Assembly (NCBI GenBank): GCA_964244295.1
Contig: CAXTIG010000033.1
Coordinates: forward strand, 1-64,000
Origin: JAJAZB01 sp964244295
GTDB taxonomy: Bacteria > Bacteroidota > Bacteroidia > Cytophagales > Spirosomataceae
Direction of reading: 5' to 3'
Length of the DNA: 64,000 bases
How positions within the stretch are numbered: the first letter of the stretch is position 1; every line of letters begins with the position of its first letter. Below, in pieces: positions 8,235 through 17,071 of this stretch. The notes under the pieces are model-generated. The model worked only from the letters and a program-made list of their open reading frames with translations. It had not been told where the DNA came from and made no database searches. Position numbers and translations under genes: made by a program.

Positions 8235-9962
8235 ATGGAACCCCTCAACAAATCACTTTTCTTCTACCTCACCCTAGCCCTAATCACCGCCGTCCACCTG
8301 GCCGGGTTGTTCATCCCCATCATGGACCCCGACGCGGCGGTGTACGCCACGCTCTCGAAAACCATCGCCGAAACGGGCAACTTTACCGACCTCGTGCTTA
8401 ACGGGCAGGATTGGTTGGACAAACCCCACTTTCCGTTCTGGGTTACGGCGCTGATTTTCAAACTCTTCGGAATCAGCACGGTAACGTACAAACTACCCGC
8501 GCTCGCCTTCACGGTACTGGCCGCGTTTTACACGTACCGGCTGGCAAAACGCCTGTACTCGACGGAAGTAGCCCAGTGGGCGGTACTGATTTTACTGACG
8601 GCGCTCCACCTCATCATGTCCGACGCCGACGTGCGGGCCGAGCCGTTTCTGACCGGCCTCATCGCGGGCGGGGTGTACCATTTCTATCGGCTTCGCCTCC
8701 ACTTTTCTTGGGGGCATTTGCTGCTCGGAGCCGCCTTCGCGGCGGGGGCGATGATGACGAAGGGAATTTTTACGCTCGTGCCCATCGCCGGGGCCATCGG
8801 CCTGGACCTGCTGTTGGAGCGGGATTGGCGGGGGATTTTTTCCTGGAAATGGCTGTTGGCGGCGGGGTTCACGTTGTTGTTCACGCTACCCGAATTGCTG
8901 AGTCTGTACGTCCAGTTCGACCAGTACCCGGAGAAGGTTATTTTTGGGAAAACCGGCGTATCGGGCGTGAAGTTTTTCTTCTGGGACAGCCAGTTCGGGC
9001 GGTTTTTCAACACCGGCCCCATCAAGGGCGAGGGCGACCCGTTCTTCGCCTTCCACACGCTGCTCTGGGCCTTCGCCCCCTGGGCGCTGCTGATGTACGC
9101 GGCGCTGTTCACTCTGTTTAGACGAAGCATTTTTAAATTGAAAGGTCACGTTGAGCGGAGTCGAAACGCGTCGTTGCGCTTCGACTCCGCTCAACGTGAC
9201 AATACTAAAGAATTTTACACCCTCGGAGCCTCCCTGCCTACGTTGCTGCTTTTCACCCTGTCGAGTTTTCAACTGCCGCATTACCTCAACATCGTCTTCC
9301 CGTTCCTGGCGATTTTTACGGCAAAATTTATCACTGAAATTACCTCCCGGCGCAGTCAGCGAGCTTACGCCTGGACGCAGGGCGTGCAAATCGTCCTGCT
9401 GATTCTCATCATTTTTGTGGGGAACTATTTTTTCCAACCCACCCACGTCACGCCCTGGTTTTGGGGGGCCTTGGCGGCGGTGCTGGGCGCGGGTGTAGCG
9501 ATGCTGAAATCTACGCTGGCAACGGTACCGCGCTTTTTTTACCTGACTTGCCTGGCGGCGGCGGGGTTTAATTTTTACACCAACCTCGTGTTTTATCCCG
9601 CAGTGCTGACCTACCAGGCAGCGGGCGAAGCGGCGAACTACGCCAACCTTCACTTCCCGCAGGTCAGGTCAGGCTTTTTTGGCAACCTGGAAAACAACAG
9701 CTTCGAGTTTTACCGGAAAACCCCCGTGCGCTGGTACGCCCGGCCGGAAGCGGTCGACGCGGCCCGCCGCCGCGAACCGCTGTTGCTCTACACCGCCGCC
9801 GACCAACTACCCGCCCTCGATTCCGCCCGGATTCCGTACCGCGAAGTGGCCGCGTTTCCGCACTTCCACGTCACCACGCTGACGCCGGAATTTGTTAATC
9901 ACCGCACCCGGCAATCAACGCTGGAACGGCACGTTCTAATTAGAGTAGAGAGGATAGAGTAA
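8235..9962 (+). CDS. ArnT-like (GT83) membrane glycosyltransferase
   Basis: A 575-residue polytopic membrane protein of the dolichyl-/undecaprenyl-phosphate sugar transferase family. The N-terminal loop has the family pattern DPDAAVYATLSK...DWLDKPHFPFW (about 34-75), where the acidic residues are expected to be catalytic, followed by about ten hydrophobic segments. It likely moves a sugar from a polyprenyl carrier to a surface glycan or lipid. Residues about 304-322 (GHVERSRNASLRFDSAQRD) are encoded by an in-frame 56-bp palindrome between two membrane segments, and the last few residues come from another repeat. Substrate unknown. Confidence 0.85.
   Translation: MEPLNKSLFFYLTLALITAVHLAGLFIPIMDPDAAVYATLSKTIAETGNFTDLVLNGQDWLDKPHFPFWVTALIFKLFGISTVTYKLPALAFTVLAAFYTYRLAKRLYSTEVAQWAVLILLTALHLIMSDADVRAEPFLTGLIAGGVYHFYRLRLHFSWGHLLLGAAFAAGAMMTKGIFTLVPIAGAIGLDLLLERDWRGIFSWKWLLAAGFTLLFTLPELLSLYVQFDQYPEKVIFGKTGVSGVKFFFWDSQFGRFFNTGPIKGEGDPFFAFHTLLWAFAPWALLMYAALFTLFRRSIFKLKGHVERSRNASLRFDSAQRDNTKEFYTLGASLPTLLLFTLSSFQLPHYLNIVFPFLAIFTAKFITEITSRRSQRAYAWTQGVQIVLLILIIFVGNYFFQPTHVTPWFWGALAAVLGAGVAMLKSTLATVPRFFYLTCLAAAGFNFYTNLVFYPAVLTYQAAGEAANYANLHFPQVRSGFFGNLENNSFEFYRKTPVRWYARPEAVDAARRREPLLLYTAADQLPALDSARIPYREVAAFPHFHVTTLTPEFVNHRTRQSTLERHVLIRVERIE
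9145..9200. repeat. In-frame GTCACGTTGAGC palindrome inside the GT83 gene
   Basis: Perfect 21-bp arms (9145-9165, 9180-9200) around a 14-nt loop, related to the intergenic elements at 22641, 27929 and 30047 but shorter. No stop codon arises in the gene's frame, so it adds about 19 mostly charged residues. Confidence 0.92.
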
Positions 9963-10016
9963 AGAGGATAGCGAAATGCAGAATGACTTTTCTCTATCCT
10001 CTCTACTCTATTCTCT
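9942..10016. repeat. GAGTAGAGAGGATAG word palindrome
   Basis: The left arm (9942-9971) repeats AGAGTAGAGAGGATAGAG and the right arm (9992-10016) is its inverted version. The left arm contains the stop codon of the GT83 gene and the right arm ends exactly before the ATG of the MFS gene. Confidence 0.85.
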
Positions 10017-11234
10017 ATGTTCAACCGCTTCCGCAACGCCTACGGCGGCCTTTCCCGCTCCATCTGGCTGCTGGCGCTGGTGATGCTCATCAACCGCAGC
10101 GGCACGATGGTCATCCCCTTCCTGACCGTGTACCTCACCGCTTCGCTGGGCTTCGGCGTGGGCGAGGCGGGGCTGGTTGTGACCGTGTTTGGGTTAGGCT
10201 CCATCGTGGGCACGCTCCTCGGCGGGCGGCTCAGCGACCGCTTTGGCTATTTTCCGGTCATGTTCTGGAGCTTAGTCCTGGGCGGTCTGCTGTTTTTCGT
10301 GCTGGGTCAAATGCGCACCTTGTCCACGATTTGCGCCACGGTGTTCGTGCTCAGCGTGGTGGCCGAGGCGTTCCGGCCCGCCAACTCGGCCTCGGTGGCT
10401 TCCTACGCCACGCCCGCCACACTCACGCGCTCGTACGCGCTCAACCGGCTCGCCATCAACCTGGGCTGGAGCGTCGGGCCGGTGCTGGGCGGGGTGTTGG
10501 CGGGCATCGGCTACGGGTGGCTCTTCGTGGCCGACGGCGCGACCTGCCTGCTGGCCGCCGTGCTGCTCTGGGTTTTCCTGAAAAACCGCAGCAGCGTTGC
10601 GGCCAAAACTGGGGTCGATGTGCCGGCGGCGTTGAATTCCTCCGTCCGCCGCGACCGCACCTTCCTGATTTTTCTTCTTTTTTCGCTGATTTTTGCCATT
10701 GCTTTTTTTCAAATGATCACCCTGATTCCGGTGTATTTGAAGGAAGTCTACCATTTTTCGGAGCCACGCATTGGCCTTTGGCTGGCGCTCAACGGGGTGA
10801 TCGTGGCGGCCTGCGAGATGGTACTCGTTCACGGTCTCGACGGTCGCCGCTCGCCGCTGGTCTTTGCCCGCTGGGGCGTGGTGATGACGTTGCTGGCCTT
10901 TGTGGGCCTCAACGCCTTCGAGGGCTGGGTGCCAGTGTTATGGATTGGGGCCGTACTGCTTTCGTTCGGCGAAATGTTCTCCATGCCGTTTATGCAGACG
11001 TTTTCGGTGAAGAGGGCCAGCGTCGCCACGCGGGGGCAGTACGCGGCGGCCTATTCGGCGGTGTGGTCGGGGGCCTGGGTGCTGGCCCCGGCCATCGGCA
11101 GTCAGGTGGTCGAACGGGCGGGCTACGCCGCGCTGTGGTGGTTGATGTGCCTGTTTTGCGCCGTGGCCTGGCTGGGATTGGGTTGGGTAAAACGGCGGGA
11201 GATTCCCCATCGGACCGAACCGGTATTACCCTGA
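10017..11234 (+). CDS. MFS transporter
   Basis: A 405-residue major facilitator with about twelve hydrophobic segments. The motif GGRLSDRFGYFPV between helices 2 and 3 matches the conserved MFS loop (GGxxxDRxGRR type). The start at 10017 gives a normal first helix after a short basic N-terminus. A long open frame overlapping it at 9983-11278 is Arg/Gly/Pro-rich and is a shadow. Substrate is not predictable; drug or metabolite efflux is the commonest role of this subgroup. Confidence 0.88.
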   Translation: MFNRFRNAYGGLSRSIWLLALVMLINRSGTMVIPFLTVYLTASLGFGVGEAGLVVTVFGLGSIVGTLLGGRLSDRFGYFPVMFWSLVLGGLLFFVLGQMRTLSTICATVFVLSVVAEAFRPANSASVASYATPATLTRSYALNRLAINLGWSVGPVLGGVLAGIGYGWLFVADGATCLLAAVLLWVFLKNRSSVAAKTGVDVPAALNSSVRRDRTFLIFLLFSLIFAIAFFQMITLIPVYLKEVYHFSEPRIGLWLALNGVIVAACEMVLVHGLDGRRSPLVFARWGVVMTLLAFVGLNAFEGWVPVLWIGAVLLSFGEMFSMPFMQTFSVKRASVATRGQYAAAYSAVWSGAWVLAPAIGSQVVERAGYAALWWLMCLFCAVAWLGLGWVKRREIPHRTEPVLP

Positions 11235-11368
11235 TTTCGCTGGGTTTCCCCGGATTTTTCCCGGAAAAAATTGCGTAGAAATCCCCTGTTTTTCCGGAAA
11301 AAACTTCGCGACGTTTGCGGTTGTAAAATGATAAAGCTACCGTTAAGATCCTTAAACTTCGCGAAACC

Positions 11369-12697
11369 ATGAGACGAATCCGGATAAGTAAGGCGACGCT
11401 CCTGCCGCTTTTGTTGGGCATCATCGGCGCGGCCCAGGCCCAGGTCGAACCCACGGCGGGGCAGTGGAAAACCTGGGTGCTCACTTCCGGGGCACAATTG
11501 CGCCTGCCGCCCCCGCCGGGCAAGGGCGACACGGCGCGGGAGTTGAATTCCCTACTGGCCCTGCAAACCCGCCGCGACGACGCCGCCATCCAACGAATCG
11601 AGCACTGGAACGCGGGCGCGCCGGGCTACCGCTGGCACCAACTGTTTCAAAACCTGGAAACCAGCGTGCCGGTGGGATACCTCCGGGACGTCGCCCTGCT
11701 CGACGTGGCCGTGTACGACGCGACGGTAGCCGCCTGGGATTCCAAGTACGCCCACCGTCGGCCCCGGCCCTCGGCGGGTGGTTCGGGGTTGAAACCCCAC
11801 CTGCCCACGCCCGACAGTCCGTCGTATCCCTGCGAACACGCCGTCACCGCCGGGGCCGCTTCGGTGGTGCTGGCCTACCTGTTTCCGGCCAAAGCCGATT
11901 CCATCCGGCAACTGGCCCTTGAGGCGGGCGAGTCGCGCCTGCTGGCGGGCGTGGCCTACCCCAGCGACGTGAAGGCCGGGTTTGAACTGGGTCAAAAAAT
12001 AGGGGAACTGGTGGTGGCCCGCGCCAAAGCCGACGGCTCCGATGCGCGCTGGGCGGGCACCCTGCCGACGGAAGCCGGGCGTTGGCAGGGCAAAGACCCG
12101 ATGGCACCGGGCCGGGGCCGTTGGAAAACCTGGGTGCTGACCTCCGGCGATCAGTTCCGCCCCGGCCCACCGCCCGATTTTACGCAGGAAATGGCGGAGT
12201 TGAAGGCGGCCAAACGCAGTTTCCCGGCGAATGCCCGCGCCTACTACTGGGCCACCCGGTTTATGATGGACGAAGTCACCGACCGGCTTCTTTTCGAGTA
12301 CAACCTCACGGCCAACCCGCCCCGGGCGGCGCGGATTCGCGCCCTGGCGAGCGTGGCTAACGAGGACGCGGGCATTGCCTGCTGGGATGCCAAGTACGCT
12401 TACTGGGGCATCCGGCCTTTCCAATATGATTCGACGTACAAGCCCTTGATTTTCACGCCCAATTTTCCGGGCTATCCTTCCGGCCACGCCACGCTGTCGG
12501 GGGCTACGGCCACGGTGCTGGGGTATTTGTTTCCCGCCGAAGCGGGCCGTTTGCAGAAGATGGCCCAGGAATGCGCCCAGTCGCGGTTCGACGGGGGCAT
12601 TCACTTTAAAACCGACAACGACGTGGGCCTCGACCTGGGCCGGAAGGTGGGTGAAGAAGTGGTGAAATGGGCCGGGCGCGATGGGGCGCAAAAATGA
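11369..12697 (+). CDS. Secreted PAP2/vanadium haloperoxidase-like protein, tandem duplicated
   Basis: A 442-residue protein with an N-terminal signal (MRRIRISKATLLPLLLGIIGAAQA). It has two homologous halves, each beginning WKTWVLTSG (about 31-40 and 252-261). The second half keeps the full PAP2 signature: Lys and Arg in KYAYWGIRP, PSGHA, and SRFDGGIHFKTDNDVG. The first half has altered residues, PCEHA for PSGHA and AYPSD where the histidine should be, so it is probably not catalytic. Possible roles are phosphatase or haloperoxidase-type chemistry in the periplasm; the sequence does not decide between them. It stands alone between the MFS and TetR genes. Confidence 0.75.
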   Translation: MRRIRISKATLLPLLLGIIGAAQAQVEPTAGQWKTWVLTSGAQLRLPPPPGKGDTARELNSLLALQTRRDDAAIQRIEHWNAGAPGYRWHQLFQNLETSVPVGYLRDVALLDVAVYDATVAAWDSKYAHRRPRPSAGGSGLKPHLPTPDSPSYPCEHAVTAGAASVVLAYLFPAKADSIRQLALEAGESRLLAGVAYPSDVKAGFELGQKIGELVVARAKADGSDARWAGTLPTEAGRWQGKDPMAPGRGRWKTWVLTSGDQFRPGPPPDFTQEMAELKAAKRSFPANARAYYWATRFMMDEVTDRLLFEYNLTANPPRAARIRALASVANEDAGIACWDAKYAYWGIRPFQYDSTYKPLIFTPNFPGYPSGHATLSGATATVLGYLFPAEAGRLQKMAQECAQSRFDGGIHFKTDNDVGLDLGRKVGEEVVKWAGRDGAQK

Positions 12698-12818
12698 GGT
12701 TTGAAAGGATTCGAGCGATGAAGCATTCTTGTAAACACACGTCCCTTTCTCCACGGAAAAACGGTCAAGGACAAGCAGGGACAATTAATTTTTCGCGAAA
12801 ATGAACTAGCCTGCTTTA

Positions 12819-12840
12819 TTTTTGATTGGGCACTCAAAAA
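12819..12840. promoter_or_regulatory. TetR-type operator, copy 1 (TTTTTGA-N8-TCAAAAA)
   Basis: A 22-bp dyad 36 nt upstream of the tetR ATG. The two 7-bp half-sites are perfect inverted copies and the same spacing recurs at 13481 and 15649. Its place before the regulator gene suggests autoregulation. Confidence 0.75.
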
Positions 12841-12876
12841 CGCAGGTATTTTTTATTCAATCCTCACGAACGCGTT

Positions 12877-13467
12877 ATGGCTCGCCCCAAGAAATTCTTC
12901 ACCCAACCCCCGTTAGACAAAGCCATGCACCTGTTCTGGCGGCAAGGGTACGAAGCGACGTCCGTGCAGGATTTGGGGAAAGCGATGGACTTGCACCCCG
13001 GCAGCATCTACAACACCTTCGGCGATAAACGCGCCCTATTTCTGGCCAGCCTCGACCGGTACGCGGCCACGGCGGGTTGTTACCTCAGCGAGTTGCTGCG
13101 CCAGCCCGGTTCGCCTCGCGGATCCATCGGGCGGGTGTTTCAGGCCTCCATCGACCTGTTGTCGGCTCCGGAAAGTCAGCACGGTTGCCTGATGACCAAC
13201 TCGGCCATGGAATGCGCCGACCACGATCCCGAAGTGTCCCGAAAAGTGGCGGCCTTCCAGCAAGCGATGGAAGACGCCCTGACCGATGCCCTGAACCAGG
13301 CCCAGACCAGGGGCGAAATCCGCCCCCGAACCGCCGGAGAAATCCAGACCCTGGCCCGTTTCCTGAATGGTTGTTTGCAGGGAATGCGGGTGCTGGCCCA
13401 CACCGGCCCCGACGCCCGGCCCCGGCTGGAAGCGATGGCCCAACTGGCCCTGCAAACCCTCGCTTAA
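12877..13467 (+). CDS. TetR/AcrR family transcriptional regulator
   Basis: A 196-residue one-component repressor. The start was chosen at the ATG of MARPKKFFTQPPLDKAMHLF, which gives the usual length; codons upstream overlap the operator region. The HTH lies at about 15-60 with the pattern YEATSVQDLGKAMDLHPGSIYNTFGDKRALF. The C-terminal ligand domain contains two cysteines, in HGCLMTNSAMEC. Three identical-type operators (before this gene, before the NmrA-like gene and before the SDR gene) suggest it controls all three units. The neighbours are NAD(P)-linked enzymes, so an electrophile, quinone or aldehyde signal is a reasonable inference. Confidence 0.9.
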   Translation: MARPKKFFTQPPLDKAMHLFWRQGYEATSVQDLGKAMDLHPGSIYNTFGDKRALFLASLDRYAATAGCYLSELLRQPGSPRGSIGRVFQASIDLLSAPESQHGCLMTNSAMECADHDPEVSRKVAAFQQAMEDALTDALNQAQTRGEIRPRTAGEIQTLARFLNGCLQGMRVLAHTGPDARPRLEAMAQLALQTLA

Positions 13468-13480
13468 TTTTTTTGCCCCG

Positions 13481-13502
13481 TTTTTGAGCAATCAATCAAA
13501 AA
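13481..13502. promoter_or_regulatory. TetR-type operator, copy 2
   Basis: TTTTTGA-N8-TCAAAAA, the same half-sites and spacer length as at 12819 and 15649. It lies between the tetR stop and the ATG of the NmrA-like gene, 67 nt upstream of the latter. Confidence 0.75.
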
Positions 13503-13569
13503 TAATCGCGTCTTCGTTTTTGCTCCCATTTTTTAAAACCAAACCGTTCAATTTCAAAAAGCAATTCGC

Positions 13570-14481
13570 ATGAAAATCGCACTCACCGGCGCGGCCGGAA
13601 ACATCACGAAGCCATTAGCCCTGAAACTCCTGGCACAGGGCCATTCCGTTACCGTCATTGGCCGCAACGCCGAACACCTGCAACCGTTGGTTGATAAGGG
13701 CGCAACGCCCGTCATCGGCAGCATCGAAGACGAGGCCTTCCTGAAGGAAGCCTTCCAGGGCGCGGACGCCGTGTACACGATGGTTCCGGCTCCGTACCAG
13801 GCTCCCGATTGGGTTGCTTACGGGGAAGAAGTGGGCCGTAATTATGCCTCGGCCATCAGGGCGAGCGGGGTAAAAAAGGTCGTCAACCTCAGTACGTATG
13901 GTGCCCACCGCTCGGAAGGAATCGGCCCGGTCGCTTCGTTGGCCCGGGTGGAACACGCGCTCGACACCCTGACGGATACGACCGTCATCCACCTGCGGGC
14001 GGGCTTCTTTTACAGCAACCTGGTGCGGCAAATTCCTACGATTCAAAGCGACGGCATCCTGGGCGGCAACTACGGCTCCACCGAACGGACGCTGCTGCTG
14101 GTTCACACCGACGACATTGCCGAGGTAGCCGCCGAGGCCCTGACCAACGAGCATTTCAACGGCAAGGAACCCTACTACATCGTGAGCGACGTTCGCGCGT
14201 ATGCCGACGTGGCGGCGGTCATCGGGCAGGCCATCGGGCAGGAACTGCCCTGGATTCCGTTTTCGGACGAGGATTTCCGCGCGGGGGCGAAGGGGGCGGG
14301 CCTGTCGGATACCCTGGCCGACATTTTCGTGGGGGTCGGTCAGGGATTGGCCGACGGCACCCTGGCGGAACATTACGAATCGTTGGCCGTAAAACCGGCG
14401 CTGGGTAAGACCAAACTGGAGGCCTACGCCCAGGAATTTGCGGGCGTGTACGCGCAAAGTAAACTCGCCCCGGTCGCCTAA
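13570..14481 (+). CDS. NmrA-like NAD(P)H-binding oxidoreductase
   Basis: A 303-residue atypical short-chain dehydrogenase of the NmrA/QOR2 type. The N-terminal Rossmann motif is TGAAGNITKPLA (about 6-17). The catalytic Tyr-x3-Lys of classical SDRs is not evident, as expected for NmrA-type proteins. Homologues often reduce quinones or sense NADP(H). It is the first gene after an operator copy and leads a likely unit with the NTF2-like and F420-reductase-like genes (58 and 3 bp gaps). Confidence 0.85.
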   Translation: MKIALTGAAGNITKPLALKLLAQGHSVTVIGRNAEHLQPLVDKGATPVIGSIEDEAFLKEAFQGADAVYTMVPAPYQAPDWVAYGEEVGRNYASAIRASGVKKVVNLSTYGAHRSEGIGPVASLARVEHALDTLTDTTVIHLRAGFFYSNLVRQIPTIQSDGILGGNYGSTERTLLLVHTDDIAEVAAEALTNEHFNGKEPYYIVSDVRAYADVAAVIGQAIGQELPWIPFSDEDFRAGAKGAGLSDTLADIFVGVGQGLADGTLAEHYESLAVKPALGKTKLEAYAQEFAGVYAQSKLAPVA

Positions 14482-14539
14482 ACAGCCAGGTGGTCAGGCG
14501 CTTCGATACCTGACCATTTCTTCAAACCAACCCACTCAA

Positions 14540-14953
14540 ATGGATAACCTGGAGACCGTCAGGGAAATGTACGCACGCTTTGCGGCGGGAAATACCGAAA
14601 CGATACGCGGGATTTTTGCTGAAAACCTGCGCTGGAACATGATGAAGGGCTTTCCGGGTGGCGGTCGGTACGTGGGAATCGAGGCGGTGTTCGAGCACGT
14701 GTTTGGATACTTCGGCGCCCACTGGACCGATTGGAAAGCTACCAGCACCCGCTTCATCGACAGCGGCGACGGCGTTTTCGTCGTCGGCTACTACGAAGGC
14801 ACTTACAAAGCAACCGGGAAATCGGTGCGGGCAGCGTTTACCTCCGAATACAAAGTAGCCAACGGGAAAATCACCGAGTACAACCAATTCACCGATACAT
14901 TTCTGGTGGCCCAGGCGATGGATTTAACCAAAAACAACCCCGATTCACCCTGA
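14540..14953 (+). CDS. SnoaL/NTF2-like protein
   Basis: A 137-residue cone-shaped alpha+beta barrel protein (SnoaL-like or nuclear transport factor 2 fold). The start MDNLETVREMYARFAAGNTE opens directly with the typical first helix. Members act as small isomerases, cyclases or ligand binders; the catalytic role cannot be read from this sequence. Its place between an NmrA-like and an NADP-oxidoreductase gene suggests a part in the same detoxification response. Confidence 0.8.
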   Translation: MDNLETVREMYARFAAGNTETIRGIFAENLRWNMMKGFPGGGRYVGIEAVFEHVFGYFGAHWTDWKATSTRFIDSGDGVFVVGYYEGTYKATGKSVRAAFTSEYKVANGKITEYNQFTDTFLVAQAMDLTKNNPDSP

Positions 14954-14956
14954 AAA

Positions 14957-15604
14957 ATGAACATTGCCATTTTAGGAACCGGCAACTGGGGCACGGCCCT
15001 GGGTAAGGCGTTTAGCGCCGCCGGTCATACGCTGTACTACGGCTCGCGCAGGCCCGAACAGAAAAAAGAATGGGCCGCTGGCATTGGTTCCTCGGTGCGG
15101 GTGGGCACGTACCAGCAGGCCGCTGCCTTCGGTGAGGTGGTGGTGCTGGCTACGCCCTGGCCGGGCAACGGCACCGCCGATGCGGTGCAAGCCATCGGCT
15201 CCCTACCGGGTAAAATTCTGGTCGATGCGACCAACGCATTGCAGGCCGATTACTCACCCCTGACGTTTGAGCGGGCCGGTTCGGGGGCCGAAGAAATCGC
15301 CCGGTTGCGCCCGGAAGCGCGGGTGGTAAAAGCCTTCAACTCGGTATCCGGCTACACGCTGGGCAACGCCCGGCTTCGGTTCGGCGATGCCTCCGTCACG
15401 GGTTTCTACTGTGGCGATGACGAAGCTGCCCGGCGGGTAGTCGGCGCGTTGGTGCAGGACGTGGGTTTGTCCGCGCTGGACGCTGGCCCGCTAAAAAATG
15501 CACGGTACCTGGAAAGTCTGGGGCAACTCCTCATCGCGTTGGCCTTCGGCCAGGGCTTGGGCGTTGATTCCGGGTTTGCGTTTCTGCGCCGCCCGACGGT
15601 TTAA
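14957..15604 (+). CDS. NADP oxidoreductase, F420-dependent family
   Basis: A 215-residue protein with an N-terminal Rossmann motif, MNIAILGTGNWGTALG (1-16), of the NADP_oxidored_F420 family. In organisms without F420 these proteins act as NADPH-dependent reductases of unknown substrate. It starts 3 bp after the SnoaL-like gene, so the two are almost certainly co-transcribed. Conserved motifs such as VDATNAL and VKAFNS are present. Confidence 0.87.
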   Translation: MNIAILGTGNWGTALGKAFSAAGHTLYYGSRRPEQKKEWAAGIGSSVRVGTYQQAAAFGEVVVLATPWPGNGTADAVQAIGSLPGKILVDATNALQADYSPLTFERAGSGAEEIARLRPEARVVKAFNSVSGYTLGNARLRFGDASVTGFYCGDDEAARRVVGALVQDVGLSALDAGPLKNARYLESLGQLLIALAFGQGLGVDSGFAFLRRPTV

Positions 15605-15648
15605 CACCCCCCTTCAGGGCGGATGAACCGCTCTGAATTTTTAATCAG

Positions 15649-15670
15649 TTTTTGAGTAGTTGTTCAAAAA
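15649..15670. promoter_or_regulatory. TetR-type operator, copy 3
   Basis: TTTTTGA-N8-TCAAAAA, identical in half-sites and spacing to the copies at 12819 and 13481. It ends 21 nt before the ATG of the SDR gene, close enough to overlap its promoter or transcription start. Confidence 0.75.
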
Positions 15671-15691
15671 AACGCGTAAAACCAATTCACC

Positions 15692-16462
15692 ATGAGTCGT
15701 TTACAAGGCAAAATCGCGCTCATTACGGGCGGCAACAGCGGCATTGGCTTAGCCACCGCCCAATTATTCGCCCAGGAAGGGGCCACCGTCGTCATCACCG
15801 GCCGCGACCAGGCCACGCTCGATGCCGCCGCCCAGGAAATCGGGCCGGGCACCGTTGCCCTGCGCAGCGACGTGAGCAGCCTGAGGGAACTCGACCAGGT
15901 ATTTGCTCACGTGAAAACGCAGTTTGGCGGACTGGACATTCTGTTTGCCAACGCGGGCGTCTTGCGCTTTGGGTCGTTGCAGGAAAGCAGCGAAGCGTTG
16001 TTCGATGAGTTGTTCGACATCAACGTGAAGGGCGTATTTTTCGCCATCCAAAAAGCCGAACCGCTGCTGCGCGACGGCGGGGCCATCGTCATCAACGCCT
16101 CGACCGTCGCCCACGTGGGTACGGCGGGCATCGGGCTTTACGCGGCTACGAAGGCCGCCGTGCGCCAGTTTGCCCGCAACCTGAGCCTGGAACTGGCCGG
16201 CCGCCGTATCCGCGTCAACGTGGTGAGTCCGGGCGTTACGCGCACGGCTGGTTTTGCCCACGCGGGCTTTAGCGAAGAGCAGGTGGAGGGACTTTACAAT
16301 CACTTTTTGCCCGAAGTCCCGTTGCGCCGCGCCGCTGAAGCCGACGAAATCGCCAAAGCCGTGCTGTTTCTGGCTTCAGATGAATCCAGCTACGTGGTAG
16401 GCGAAGAAATCCTGGTGGATGGGGGTTACAGCACCATCGGTGCGCCGGGGGTAGCCCGTTGA
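15692..16462 (+). CDS. Classical SDR family oxidoreductase
   Basis: A 256-residue short-chain dehydrogenase with TGGNSGIGLA (about 12-21), NAG at 89-91, the active-site Ser in INASTVAHVG and Tyr-x3-Lys in YAATKAAV (about 150-157). The C-terminus has the usual LASDESSYVVGEEILVDGG pattern. It is NAD(P)-dependent, probably an alcohol or ketone reductase. It has its own operator copy directly upstream and so likely belongs to the TetR regulon. Confidence 0.93.
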   Translation: MSRLQGKIALITGGNSGIGLATAQLFAQEGATVVITGRDQATLDAAAQEIGPGTVALRSDVSSLRELDQVFAHVKTQFGGLDILFANAGVLRFGSLQESSEALFDELFDINVKGVFFAIQKAEPLLRDGGAIVINASTVAHVGTAGIGLYAATKAAVRQFARNLSLELAGRRIRVNVVSPGVTRTAGFAHAGFSEEQVEGLYNHFLPEVPLRRAAEADEIAKAVLFLASDESSYVVGEEILVDGGYSTIGAPGVAR

Positions 16463-16582
16463 GGCAGGCCGCCGGGCCGTTGCGTCAATGGCCCGGCGGC
16501 TTTCCCCCAGGCAAGTACCGGCGATGAGAACCAGAACCACCTCGATTCCAGTTAAGGGACGGATAACCAAACCCAAACCACG

Positions 16583-17071
16583 ATGCCTGCCCCCCAAGAC
16601 TTTTTCGTCACCCTGGTGCTGACGGCCTGGAACAGCCAACTCAAACGAACCACCAAACTCTTCGAGGGCCTCTCGAACGCGCAGCTTGCCGCCGAAATTG
16701 CCCCCGGCCGCAACACGGGCACCTACCTGCTGGGCCACCTGACGGCAGTGAACGATTACCTTTTCCCGATACTCGGTTTGGGCGAACGGCTGCATCCCGA
16801 ACTCGAAGCGACCTTTCTGACCAACCCCGACAAATCCGGGTTGATCCAACCCCCGGTCGCCGACTTGCGGGCGTATTGGCGGGAGGTGAACGAGCAACTC
16901 AGCGCCCGGTTCGGCGAATTGAGCGCGGAGGACTGGTTCGGTCGGCACACGACGGTTTCCGAAGCTGATTTTGCCCGCGAGCCGCAGCGCAACAAATTGA
17001 ACGTGGTCATAAACCGCAGCAACCACCTGAGTTACCACGTCGGCCAGCTTGTTTTGCTGGGCAAGGGCTGA
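16583..17071 (+). CDS. DinB family protein
   Basis: A 162-residue four-helix-bundle protein of the DinB/YfiT type. The histidines that form the metal site in this fold are seen in LLGHLTAV (about 51-58) and NHLSYHVGQL (about 146-155). Members include thiol transferases and proteins of unknown function induced by stress. No operator copy is visible upstream. The 120-bp gap before it holds no other recognisable feature. Confidence 0.83.
   Translation: MPAPQDFFVTLVLTAWNSQLKRTTKLFEGLSNAQLAAEIAPGRNTGTYLLGHLTAVNDYLFPILGLGERLHPELEATFLTNPDKSGLIQPPVADLRAYWREVNEQLSARFGELSAEDWFGRHTTVSEADFAREPQRNKLNVVINRSNHLSYHVGQLVLLGKG

Noticed and set aside
9983..11278. 431-codon open frame overlapping the MFS gene on the same strand
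   Set aside because: It is Arg/Gly/Pro-rich and lacks membrane segments; the frame at 10017 gives a normal MFS protein.
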